64,000 nucleotides of DNA, from assembly GCA_030374765.1 (NCBI GenBank), contig JARGXX010000001.1, positions 2,221,312-2,285,311 on the forward strand, in the 5' to 3' direction. Within the stretch, counting starts at the first letter, position 1, and each line of letters begins with the position of its first letter. This document shows, one piece after another, positions 11,590-19,739 of the stretch. The stretch is from Agarophyton chilense (Eukaryota; Rhodophyta; Florideophyceae; Gracilariales; Gracilariaceae). The translations under genes and the position numbers were made by a program. Below the pieces are notes generated by a model. It was given only the letters and a program-made list of their open reading frames with translations. It had not been told where the DNA came from and did no database searches.

Positions 11590-11689
11590 CTTTGGTTGCA
11601 AGAGAGTAACAAACATCAAAACCAATCGAGCGATGTAAACTGATGATACTCAGATCTTAAAAGTCAATTCTTCAATTTGGTCTGCTTAC
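11590..11689 (-). other. Probable intron in kinase relic
   Basis: On the minus strand the donor GTAAGC starts at 11689 and the acceptor AG ends at 11590, 100 nt in all. Removing it joins TWEF directly to IAPD, the expected kinase order. Its size is close to the 98-nt intron of the intact AAA ATPase gene. Confidence 0.5.
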
Positions 11690-12017
11690 AAACTCCCATG
11701 TGCTTTTTTTGACCGTCATAAAACCTTCTTGGATGGCGTACGTCGCTAGTCTTCAGTGTTCAAGCTTTCGTAGATCACCATGCACTAGTATTTGACTTGG
11801 TCTTACGTCCCGATGAATCACATTCAAACTATGTGCAAAATATAAATCCGGGGCTACCCCTGAACAGATTCCCAGCCCCTTTTGAATTCTTGGTAGAGCA
11901 TACGTTGAATATTGTAATCTGTCCCCCTCGCAAAACTCGAATATGAGACTTTCCAGCTTTCGTAACCCCATGCGACCAAGAAACAGCACGATATTGGGAA
12001 TGGCGAAGTTGGGAGTC

Positions 12018-12022
12018 GATAC
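12018..12022. repeat. Target-site duplication GATAC (left copy)
   Basis: GATAC immediately precedes the LTR beginning TGTTGAAAC. The identical five bases follow the other LTR at 17691-17695. Five-base duplications are usual for Ty1/copia integrases. Confidence 0.92.
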
Positions 12023-12268
12023 TGTTGAAACTACTGGTTGACAAGGGTAGACTGCGTGCCAATGAAGCAACGTTCGGTCGGGGTTGTCAATGCAGAGTAG
12101 CTTTACAAAGAGAAGCTAGATAATTGTACGAATCTGTTGATCCTATCATCGCCTTCACGGGTCGGTGCTTCGCCTACATGCCTAAGTATCTGCTGGCCGT
12201 CCACCGTGCAACCTCCGATCAGAGGCCCGCCCCTTACACGTGTGTGTCCAACACGTGTATATGCAACA
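12023..12268 (-). repeat. 3' LTR of copia element (246 bp)
   Basis: TG...CA bounded. Differs from the other LTR at seven positions, all substitutions. It contains TAATTGTACGAATCT at 12121-12135 (plus-strand reading), the complement of the priming region. Confidence 0.95.
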
Positions 12269-12307
12269 CGCTCCTGTGGTCAGGGCGTCCTGACGATGCG
12301 GCCATCC

Positions 12308-13648
12308 TCATTTTGTGTTCAGAACCGCGTACTGAAACTTCCAAAACTGTCCTCCCTGGAGGGGCTTGGTGAAGAAATCGCCGAGCATGGCGTCGGTATC
12401 GCAGTGCTTGATGGAGAGCTCGCCAGAGCGCATGCGGTCAGTGATGAAGAAGTACCTGATGTTGATGTGGCGAGTTCGTTTGCTGCTGGAACCCCTACCT
12501 TTTGTTTCGAGCAGTATTGCGCTGCAGTTGTCCTGGAACACCACGTTATCGCGCACCTCATAACCCTGCGCCTCCAGAAAGTATCGAATCCACATTATCT
12601 GGGGCATAAAGTCGTTCACACCCACTGGCTCGGCCTCTGTAGAGCTCTTTGTGTTGAGCTTCTGTCGGGTCGAGGCGCTGTAAGTCGCCCCCTTCCCAAT
12701 TGACATGACAACTCCGCTCTGACTCCGCATATCAGGATGTACAGCAAAGAACGCGTCCACCCACCACTTCACAACATGGCTCTCCTCGGATTCCAGGGTG
12801 AGCGCAAGTTCTGCCGTGCCCCTTAGATATTGCACGAGCCGGCCGAGTTTCTTCCAATCGTCCTCATCTGGTGACCGCACGCGGGTGCTCAGAAACCCCA
12901 CTGCCAGTTGGATGTCTGGGCGCGCTCGCTTGCTGAGGAACACGCTTCTCGCCACCAGGTTGTGAAACGTCCTCGCGCGCAGCTCATCCAGCTTGGGTGA
13001 CTGGTCGTTCGTGTCGAAGAGGTGCTTCGCTGCAGGCGTGGATGCCTGGCCATTGAATTCGTGCGGTGCCTCATATGCCATACGTCGGACATAGTCAAAC
13101 ATGGTCACCCGAACGCTACCTGCCCCGGAGAAGTCGAGCGTCATGCCGAGATAGTCGTGCGTCTCTCCCCTGTGCACAGTGAGAGGAGCCATTCCACCGT
13201 ATTTCTGCTGGAACCAGCTTATGAGGTTGTCATTAACCGCTGGGTCCTCGTGCGTCATGACCAAATCGTCCACATGCCACCCGCCAGTGTGCTGTTTCCC
13301 GTCTATAACCTGGTTGGCAACGCACCAGTCATATGGATTGACTTCATACCCGAGCGATGTCAGGTCCTGGATGATCTGCTCCCGGAACTTGAGCGCGGCT
13401 TGCAGGATGCCGTAGAGGGCCTTTCGCAACTCTGCATACAGGACCGGCTTGTTCCGTTCGACCACTATGTGCCGCCGGTATAAATTGGGGTCGATCATCT
13501 CCAGAAGTTCGGCCATTCGCCCTTCGAACCGGACCAGGATGCGCTCTCCCTGAAGGTCTGCCTGCATGAACGCTCCAGGGATGTCGACTGTTGCGACGTC
13601 GCGGCGCTCTTTGGCCGCAATGGCGATGATGAGGAACACTGCCTCCGT
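12308..13648 (-). CDS. Copia Pol, C-terminal part: reverse transcriptase and RNase H
   Basis: This frame follows an in-frame TGA at 13649-13651 and encodes the C-terminal part of the copia polyprotein. RT begins with DVATVDIPGAFMQADL (fingers/palm, first catalytic Asp), continues through LRKALYGILQAA, and reaches the active-site block GGWHVDDLVM at about 13264-13281, an HVDD version of YVDD. RNase H includes KWWVDAFFAVHPDMRSQSG, STRQKLNTKSSTEAE, FQDNCSAILLE and TRHINIRYFF; the copia hallmark FFTKPLQGGQF closes the protein. The frame is otherwise intact and ends 39 bp before the 3' LTR. Without readthrough of the TGA this domain would not be made from the genomic copy. Length is normal for this part of copia Pol. 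Confidence 0.9.
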   Translation of the reverse strand, partial: TEAVFLIIAIAAKERRDVATVDIPGAFMQADLQGERILVRFEGRMAELLEMIDPNLYRRHIVVERNKPVLYAELRKALYGILQAALKFREQIIQDLTSLGYEVNPYDWCVANQVIDGKQHTGGWHVDDLVMTHEDPAVNDNLISWFQQKYGGMAPLTVHRGETHDYLGMTLDFSGAGSVRVTMFDYVRRMAYEAPHEFNGQASTPAAKHLFDTNDQSPKLDELRARTFHNLVARSVFLSKRARPDIQLAVGFLSTRVRSPDEDDWKKLGRLVQYLRGTAELALTLESEESHVVKWWVDAFFAVHPDMRSQSGVVMSIGKGATYSASTRQKLNTKSSTEAEPVGVNDFMPQIMWIRYFLEAQGYEVRDNVVFQDNCSAILLETKGRGSSSKRTRHINIRYFFITDRMRSGELSIKHCDTDAMLGDFFTKPLQGGQFWKFQYAVLNTK

Positions 13649-16115
13649 TCATATGGTGGGTGAGGACGCATCCTGTTTGGCGATGTGTTGGCGCTGCTTT
13701 CTGCCATCGGCGCATCCCCGCCCCTTGACCGATCCACCCCGCTTCTGCTTCAAGAACATGAGGTATTGCAGTGCATCATTTCGATCTCCGTCGCTGAGGC
13801 TCGAGGCAGGCCGTGGCGTAATCACCTTGCGGTTGTGAAGCTGCTGCATCTCCCTGCGCACCGCTTTGTCGCCTCGCTCACCGCACATGCGCAGCCCCTT
13901 CTTCAAACCGTACTGCGTGAACATAATGCTGACGAGCGGCTGGAGCGGCGCACCCACACTTGTGAGGGTGGCGGCATCGAATGCGGGCGGAATAACGTTC
14001 TCTCCGGCAGCGACGATTTGAGCGTGTAGGTGGTCGTAGGTCCGCTCTTTTCTGGCTCGCATGCCGCTTCTCCCCCTTTTTCCGTAGTTCTGGTTCAGTT
14101 CCTCTGCCAGTGACGGTTTGTCCGCTGTATCGCCACTGTACGACGCCCCTGCAGTGCCGTCAACTTCATGCCCTCTTGTTTCCGCACTGGCATTTGTCTC
14201 GCCACCACAGTCGGTCCCGGTGCCCGCGTCTTCGCTGATCTGACTCGCACCAGACTCGTGGGCGACGCCACCATCATTTTGGCCTTCATTTGCTTCATGC
14301 ATGCTAGATTTGTTTCCGTCGGAGTGTGGTTCTTGGAGAAGCGTGCTCGCTTCATCCTCATTTTCGCCCGCGTCCTGAGCAGCTTCCCTGTTGCCATCTT
14401 CGCCTTCTTCACCCTCTGCATATGGCTGAAGGTGGGGTTCAACTCCCTCATCTGCCTCAGCGGGTGTATTTGCGTTGTGCAGCTCGGGTTGTGGTGGCAA
14501 TGGCACCGTTCTGTCCTCCACCGTTGTATGCTCTTCCTCGGCCGTACCACCGCGCTCTGCCTGCTCCGGTTCCGCCGACGAGTTGCTATCCACCGATACG
14601 TCGTCCCACGCCTCGTCGTCCGACTCGGTACCCTCGGTGTTGTTGCGATCACCGAATACTAGGCGGTTGGACGCGTTGCTTTCGGCCAGCTCGTGTACTC
14701 GCCGTATCACGTCCGCTGGCATGGGGATCTCGGCCCAATGGTTGCGGCTGATTCTTTTCCCAGTGTGGAGACTAAGGAAGTAGTGCGCCCCCTGCACATT
14801 CCCGGTTGGGCGAAGTGCAATGGAGCCTATCGTCCGCGACTGCATCGTATTTTCATGCTGTTCGTGTGTCTGTACGTAGGCCCCGAACGGCACCACGCAG
14901 TGTTTGGACGCGTCCAGTGTGACGCCGGTGATGAGCTCCCTCGGGCTTATGGTTGGGGAAACCCCATCGGCTGCGGGGAATGCGTGTAGCCAGAACGACA
15001 TGGCGTATACAAGCTCCACCAGCATTCTCGCTGGAACTTTCTTGGACGGCAGAGCACAGAAGGTCGCGCGACATCGCTCTTTGAGGGTTCGTATGTGGCG
15101 CTCTATCTCCAGCACGTGTTCATCGCGGGCGACCACGTTCAGCGAAATCCCAATGTCGCGTAGCGCTGTCTCCAGCGACGCAAACTCATTGTCGCCAGCT
15201 GCCTGGCTCATCGTGAACCCTCGCCTCCCGTATGTTGCCTTGGTTTTCATGAGACTTGCCATTATGGATCCATCCCGACGGTTCGCGATCGCCTCGGCCG
15301 TGCAGAACTTGACATCACGTGCTATCGAAACGAGGAATGCGAGCCCGTTGATGTACATTATGTCGAAGCACACTGCCACCTCACTGTGCCTCCGCGCCAG
15401 CTCGGACGGGACCACCGACAGTCTTAGATCTACGTGTTCGGCCTTGCGTCTGACAGTTTTCCCTTTGAGCGCCCCAACGTCTGGGCCGTATATCATCCGG
15501 GCGTTGACGACATCTTCTTCGGTTATTGGACAGTTCCTCAATAGTCTGCCGGCGATGATCTCGCTCAGCCGCCGATCACTCGGCCTACCCGTTATGATCT
15601 GTAGACGCCTGGCCGTCTCTGCCGTCTTGACCTGACGCCTCGTGTAAGCCTGCTTATTCCTTTCCACTGTTGTGATGAGTAGCACGCTTGACTGTTTCGG
15701 CCGCTGCTCTAAGACCGGAGACGTGTACAGCCCTTTTTCGGTCTGTGTAAATACTCGACGTGATCCGTCTGGCCGGTGCACCACGAAGCAGTTTCCCTGC
15801 TTACTATCGTATGTCACCCGGAAACGCCGCTGCACGTTGCTCAACGATAGAATGTTCGCTATCGCGTCCTCATGGAACCATACAGGGCCATAGCCTGGAA
15901 AGTCTCCCATCTTGTTCACTACTACCACGCCTGCATTACATACGATGCGCATTGTGTCGTTCACCGTCCTGATGTTGTATAGCAGGCGGTTGTCCGCGAA
16001 AACGTCGACCGATGACATGCTGTCGAGCCCGATGCTTCCTTTTGTGACAACCTGTGCGTGGCGCTTGTTGAACGAGTTGGTCGTGACGCTGCTGAACACC
16101 CCCCCCCCCCCCCCC
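13649..16115 (-). CDS. Copia Pol, N-terminal part: protease and integrase
   Basis: From just after the 17-G tract the frame encodes an aspartic protease region with LDSMSSVDVFADNRLL (Asp codon 16022-16024), in place of the usual D-S/T-G signature. The integrase follows, with catalytic Asp in VCFDIMYINGL (15362-15364), Asp in AAGDNEFASLE (15191-15193) and Glu in VLEIERHIRTLKER (about 15101-15109). A zinc-binding pre-core region is less clear. After the core comes a long acidic, low-complexity linker (about 14700-14100), then the start of RT with RTYDHLHAQIV. It ends at TGA 13649-13651, where a Ser codon would be expected within SPTI-x-TEAVF. The same frame stays open upstream to 16327, but there the Gag frame is the meaningful one, so the junction is put at the G tract. 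Confidence 0.9.
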
Positions 16116-17144
16116 GTGGGCACGGCGGAGTTCGCCTGAGCCTGCCTGGTCCGACATGCAAAAAGCCACATCGCAGTCATCATCGCTGTCTTCCTGGGGA
16201 TTGGCTGCAGACATCCCTCCCTCCACCATCGCATGTGCCGATCCATCGTGGTCGGCCACCCCACCTTCGCATTTTGTTCGCTCCCAGGCATGGTGACCGC
16301 GCTTTCCGCACTTGCGGCAGATGTCATTCGATCTGTCTCTTGCCCCTTTCCTGTTGGGGCGGAAGAATCCCGCAGTCTCTTTCCTCTCGGTTTCCTGCGC
16401 GAAGTTCACCCCGTCTGTCACTGGTTGGTCTATTAACACCGCGGTGTGTTTCCAGTTCGTCAACATATTGTATGCGGTGGTTATGTCACAAGGGTATTCG
16501 TCATTGCTCTTGAGGAACTCATTCTCGAGGTCTACGGCCACCTGCTGGTAGCGGGCCTTGTCAGCTGACTGTATGAAAGCCACCGCTAGCATCTTGTCAA
16601 GAGCCTTCGTTTCCGCACTCTTAATCACTTGTGCTGTTGCCGATTCTCTTTCTGATTTGTTTTCATCGGCTATTATTCCGTCTGTTATGGTCGTGAGTGC
16701 GCCACCCAGTGATACCCCTATGTGTTGTAGCACCTCCGCGGCAGCCACGAATCTCTTTCGGAACTCCGGTAGTTCCTCATGGCGCTGTTGGCGTGTTTTA
16801 AACAATGCTGTTATCGCAGAATAAGTGGACAGAACAGGGCTTCTATCGCTCTGCTGGTTGAGCATCCATACTTTTATGCTCTTCAGAAGTTTCACCAGGT
16901 CATGCTCTTCATGTATTGCGGTCCAATTGTCCTGCCCCTCGAGTTTGGCTTTCATGGCCTCGGAGCATTGCCCTAGGACAATTGAGTAGACCTTGAATGT
17001 TTTGTTTTCGTAAGTTCGCTTTCTCAGCATGTATTCCTTTATCTCTTCATTGAAGAGTGACTCTTCCATTTTACTCACGGGCTCGTTCGCATCAGGTGCT
17101 GGGGGTTTCCAGAGTTCGATTTCTTGGTCCTTAAGGTTGGCCAT
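15936..17144 (-). CDS. Copia Gag
   Basis: Starts at ATG 17142-17144 and is open for 402 codons. Residues about 1-240 form the helical capsid-like part typical of copia Gag (blocks FKVYSIVLGQCSEAMKAKLE, SIKVWMLNQQ, ELPEFRKRFVAAAEVLQHIG). Residues 276-292 form a nucleocapsid zinc knuckle, CRKCGKRGHHAW...C, with CX2CX4H spacing and the last Cys displaced by three residues from the classical CX2CX4HX4C. An acidic segment follows. At about residue 344 the frame enters a G17 homopolymer; beyond it this frame loses meaning, and protease continues in the +1 frame. In most copia elements Gag and Pol share one frame, so a length change of this tract is the likely cause of the split. Confidence 0.85.
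   Translation of the reverse strand: MANLKDQEIELWKPPAPDANEPVSKMEESLFNEEIKEYMLRKRTYENKTFKVYSIVLGQCSEAMKAKLEGQDNWTAIHEEHDLVKLLKSIKVWMLNQQSDRSPVLSTYSAITALFKTRQQRHEELPEFRKRFVAAAEVLQHIGVSLGGALTTITDGIIADENKSERESATAQVIKSAETKALDKMLAVAFIQSADKARYQQVAVDLENEFLKSNDEYPCDITTAYNMLTNWKHTAVLIDQPVTDGVNFAQETERKETAGFFRPNRKGARDRSNDICRKCGKRGHHAWERTKCEGGVADHDGSAHAMVEGGMSAANPQEDSDDDCDVAFCMSDQAGSGELRRAHGGGGGGVQQRHDQLVQQAPRTGCHKRKHRARQHVIGRRFRGQPPAIQHQDGERHNAHRM
16099..16115 (-). repeat. 17-nt G homopolymer at gag-pol junction
   Basis: Seventeen consecutive C on the plus strand (G in the element sense). Upstream reading is in the Gag frame, downstream in the Pol frame, one nucleotide forward. One G fewer would make a single gag-pol frame. 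Confidence 0.9.
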
Positions 17145-17429
17145 TGCCTTCCAGATGTCTTTTGAGAACGGAAGCTCCTTCTCGACCCATTCAGAGATCT
17201 TCTTCGTTGTTTTGTCGTATTAGTTAGCGCGCGCGGTCGAATCGTAGGTGTACACGAATCCTTGCAGATCTTTATGATCTCCACGGAAACCTTCTGAGTA
17301 CCCTGCACGGTTTGGTTTTCTGTTTCGGTTCACGCGCCTATTTTGTTGATCCGTTTCTCGCGGCTTACCAATATCCTTCCTCTCGCTCGGGTTCTCCATG
17401 TTTGTGTGGGTGCAGACGAGTAGCTGCGG

Positions 17430-17444
17430 AGATTCGTACAATTA
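17430..17444 (-). promoter_or_regulatory. Putative primer-binding site, complementary to own LTR
   Basis: Immediately inside the 5' LTR the element-sense sequence is TAATTGTACGAATCT. It does not resemble the usual initiator-Met tRNA complement (TGGTATCAGAGC). Its exact 15-nt reverse complement occurs in the LTR at 17543-17557 and again in the other LTR at 12121-12135. The position directly next to the LTR edge is where a primer-binding site must lie, so I infer self-priming from the transcript's own 5' region. If so, transcription should start near 17557. Confidence 0.6.
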
Positions 17445-17690
17445 TGTTGAAACTACTGGTTGACAGGGGTAGACTGCGTGCCAATGAAGCAACGTTCGGT
17501 CGGGGTTGTCAATGCAGAGTAGCTTTACAAAGAGAAGCTAGATAATTGTACGAATCTGTCGATCCTATCATTGCCTTCACGGGTCGGTGCTTCGCCTACA
17601 TGCCTAAGTATCTGCTAGCCGTCCGCCGTGCAACCTCCGATCAGATGCCCGACCCTTACACGTGTGTGTCCAACACGTGTATATGCAACA
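17445..17690 (-). repeat. 5' LTR of copia element (246 bp)
   Basis: TG...CA bounded, 246 bp. If the self-priming model holds, U3 is 17690-17558 (133 nt) and R plus U5 is 17557-17445 (113 nt). No convincing TATA box is seen in the 40 nt before that predicted start. Confidence 0.95.
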
Positions 17691-17695
17691 GATAC
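17691..17695. repeat. Target-site duplication GATAC (right copy)
   Basis: Identical to 12018-12022 and directly adjacent to the end of the 5' LTR. Confidence 0.92.
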
Positions 17696-17984
17696 TCAGT
17701 TCGTTCTAAAAGTCTGTCACAGAACGCTCTCTCGTCAGAGCCTCCTAAATCCCATCAAGTGGCTTGAGAGTCTTATCGGTCACTCGCAAACCATAGAGAG
17801 AGGCTTGAGGCACACGCGCAGTTGTACCTTCTGCCACGATATTAGATTCTTTCAGGTCATCAACTGAGTATGTCTGCAAAGGAACAGAGATATATTTCAT
17901 TCCGTTCCTATATTCAAATTCCTGAGTATAAGACCGACCAGCCGTACAGAGCGTGGAGGATGGAAACTGTAATATTACCAGCAA
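17696..17984 (-). pseudogene. Protein kinase relic, N-lobe (split by copia element)
   Basis: The minus strand encodes a kinase N-lobe. NIVAEGTTARVPQASLYG is a glycine-rich loop of the form I-x-E-G-T-T-A-x-V, followed by LRVTDKTLKPLDG with the conserved Lys of strand 3. After an in-frame stop the same frame continues with EALTRERSVTDF, a second stop, and NELSI, which joins across the GATAC target site to the continuing sequence at 12022 (DSQLRH). The N-terminal part upstream (TYSVDDLKES) is preceded by sequence I cannot assign. The two halves show that the copia element landed inside a kinase gene or existing kinase pseudogene. Confidence 0.65.
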
Positions 17985-18557
17985 TGGGTTACTTTCACGC
18001 TTTCCTTTCGAAAAACTAAAGTATTAGAAAACCTGGCCCGGAGACAATGGACTTGTAAAGAGACTCTCGGGTTTAATTCAAGTGGAAACCAGTATTAGTC
18101 GATCAAAAGATGGAAGTTTTCGAGAGGTCTCACCTTCCTGCCACAGACATTATCCATTTCGCTTCCATTCTACATTTTCGTTATAGTAAATCTTTCACAA
18201 AAAGAGGATCTCTTGTTCTAAACGATTGTATGTGCGACGGTAAGAAGGGTGATAAGAGATCGCTAGTGATCACTAACCCTTCCCTGCATGGTCGTTTGAA
18301 ATAATGTTATTGGGCACTGGCCATCATTTGTACAAAATGGTCATATTTGCAGGTCAAAGACGTTTCATCCTCTTCTTTCATCTTCGCCCCTTTCTTAAGT
18401 AAAACTGAGCAGCATCAGGCCGACCTTTCATGGAAATAAGCTCTATCATTTGAATCATACCGGCATGGAGACTTAGCTTCGCTGTATCGCTTCTCATTCG
18501 TATAGTGTCAAGAGTACCCCGGAGTATGCGCGTCCTTCATCTCAGCTCCCCCTTCTC
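17985..18557. other. No recognisable gene
   Basis: Only short frames. Part of it may be the 5' end and promoter side of the minus-strand kinase relic. Confidence 0.4.
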
Positions 18558-18893
18558 ATGGCCAGCAAAGATCACATTGGAGATCATGACATCGTAACAA
18601 ATGCCGTCCGTGTTACTCCTCGTACCACATCACCAGTTAACAAACTGGTTAACTTGGGCAGCTCGAAGTCGTTCATTGCCTTTTTACATGACGGCCATGT
18701 TGTATCTTATGTTTATAGTCGTCATGAAGTGTTTCTTGCGGATGAGCGCTCTTTCGACACTGGGCGGTCAGTGACAATGGCATGTGGCAGTACTGCTGGA
18801 CAACATACCGTATTTATGAAAGCAGACAGTCCAAGCATTTGGTGTGTGCGCTTTGAAAATGATAGGTTTCATGATGGAACAGAGTGGTTTTGA
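18558..18893 (+). pseudogene. RCC1-repeat-like fragment
   Basis: A 111-codon frame starts at ATG 18558 and ends at TGA 18891-18893. Two consecutive segments resemble degenerate RCC1 propeller repeats: KLVNLGSSKSFIAFLHDGHV with VSYVYSRHEVFL, and CGSTAGQHTVFMKADSPSIW with RFENDRFHDGTEW. In RCC1 repeats the pattern is V-x-x-G-x-x-H-x-x-x-L/F-x-x-D-G-x-x-x-x-W-G, followed by Q-L-G-x-G; here the GQLG parts are lost. The relic may extend downstream in other frames to about 19320. RCC1 proteins regulate small GTPases or bind chromatin. This is a weak, pattern-based call. Confidence 0.33.
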
Positions 18894-19739
18894 ATATTCC
18901 AGCGCAATCTGAACATGGCTTTTGCGGCCCGGTACTCTGCAGTAGGAAGGCGATGTGCTGCATTTCTGGGTCGGAGAGGGACTTTTTCTGAGTTCGTAGA
19001 CACCGAGTGGGGATACGCTGCTCATTTGTATGTGATATTGTGTATTGGCATATCCAGGAACACATATTTGTTTGATTTATTGCAACTGTTACTGCGTTAA
19101 AGCTCGGTGAGCAGCGGGGAAACGGATTCCTCGATGATTGTTAGGCCGAAAGAAAGGCAGACCTTTCAAAGAGCGATCAGAGCGGTGAATGCATCTGCAA
19201 TTTCACTAGGGGTTGTACATCAACATGTTGTTTTGGTAAGAATTCCAGCGGGGGAGGACGCAGAAGGACGTCTCTTGTTGGTTCAGAAGATGAACATAGA
19301 GCCTAACACGGCAAAAAGTCGGTGACAGCCCTCCAAGAAAATTCTTCTTTTTTGGAAGGGTGGTTGGAGTGAAATGTGCCATAATCGGGTTGCATGGAGG
19401 GTAATTAGAGTGCAATCAAAGTGCATGGCGTCGAAAAACTTTCGCCGATGGGTTCTGTAGGCGGAAAATCGGGCGCAGATGGAGGGCGCGGTTTCTGCTC
19501 CTCAACAACTCACTTTCTAAAACTTCTCTACTGAAACATTTGTTCTCCCAATGCACACTACAAGTACCGTTGTACCGCTGTTCCTTCGTCTTTAGAAAAC
19601 GACATCATCCGGAATCCGAGAGTTTCCAGCCTCTCACCATCCTGTAACCCTCTTACCATTCCTCATTTTCTGTGCTCACGTTAACAATACAAATTTTGTA
19701 GTCCAACGAAGGAGGCGCTGCGTCAAATCACCGCTCGGA
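18894..19739. other. Unassigned; possible continuation of upstream relic
   Basis: A plus frame at 19107-19325 (about 70 codons, with VVHQHVVLVRIPAGEDAEG) is open but not recognised. The rest has no convincing coding sequence. Confidence 0.3.

Larger units (their letters stand above)
11340..12022 (-). pseudogene. Protein kinase relic, C-terminal part (split by copia element)
   Basis: Minus-strand sequence continues the kinase domain whose N-lobe lies at 17696-17984, across the inserted copia element. Visible in order: PNIVLFLGRMG (end of helix C and strand 4), SLIFEFCEGD (strand 5 and hinge), HSLNVIHRDVRPSQILV (catalytic loop with HRD), a degraded activation segment in which the DFG position reads EH-stop-R, LATYA, KKSTWEF, then IAPDIIRHEKHGLSPDVYPFGMLMF (11589 down to about 11510; APE-equivalent and DVYSFGM-like block). 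A probable 100-nt intron (11590-11689, GTAAGC...AG) separates KKSTWEF from IAPD; splicing there joins the two blocks in the expected reading. A 1-nt insertion near the PNIV block, the stop at DFG and further stops at about 11480 and 11370 show that it is dead. Confidence 0.65.
12023..17690 (-). mobile_element. Complete Ty1/copia retrotransposon (5668 bp)
   Basis: The element is bounded by two 246-bp direct LTRs (12023-12268 and 17445-17690), each starting TGTTG and ending AACA, and by the 5-bp duplication GATAC. Transcription runs on the minus strand: 5' LTR, priming region, gag, protease, integrase, reverse transcriptase, RNase H, 3' LTR. Integrase before RT defines the copia superfamily. 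Protease and integrase motifs (LDSMSSVDVF; VLEIERHIRTLKER) resemble the CoDi-like copia branch known from diatoms and other algae; that placement is from memory. The LTRs differ at 7 of 246 positions by my count (about 97% identical), so the insertion is fairly young. The copy is disabled by a TGA in pol and needs a frame change at a 17-G tract. It interrupts a kinase gene relic. Confidence 0.95.

Noticed and set aside
14095-14751. Several frames on both strands within copia pol
   Set aside because: They overlap the acidic low-complexity linker of the true pol frame and are artefacts of its composition.
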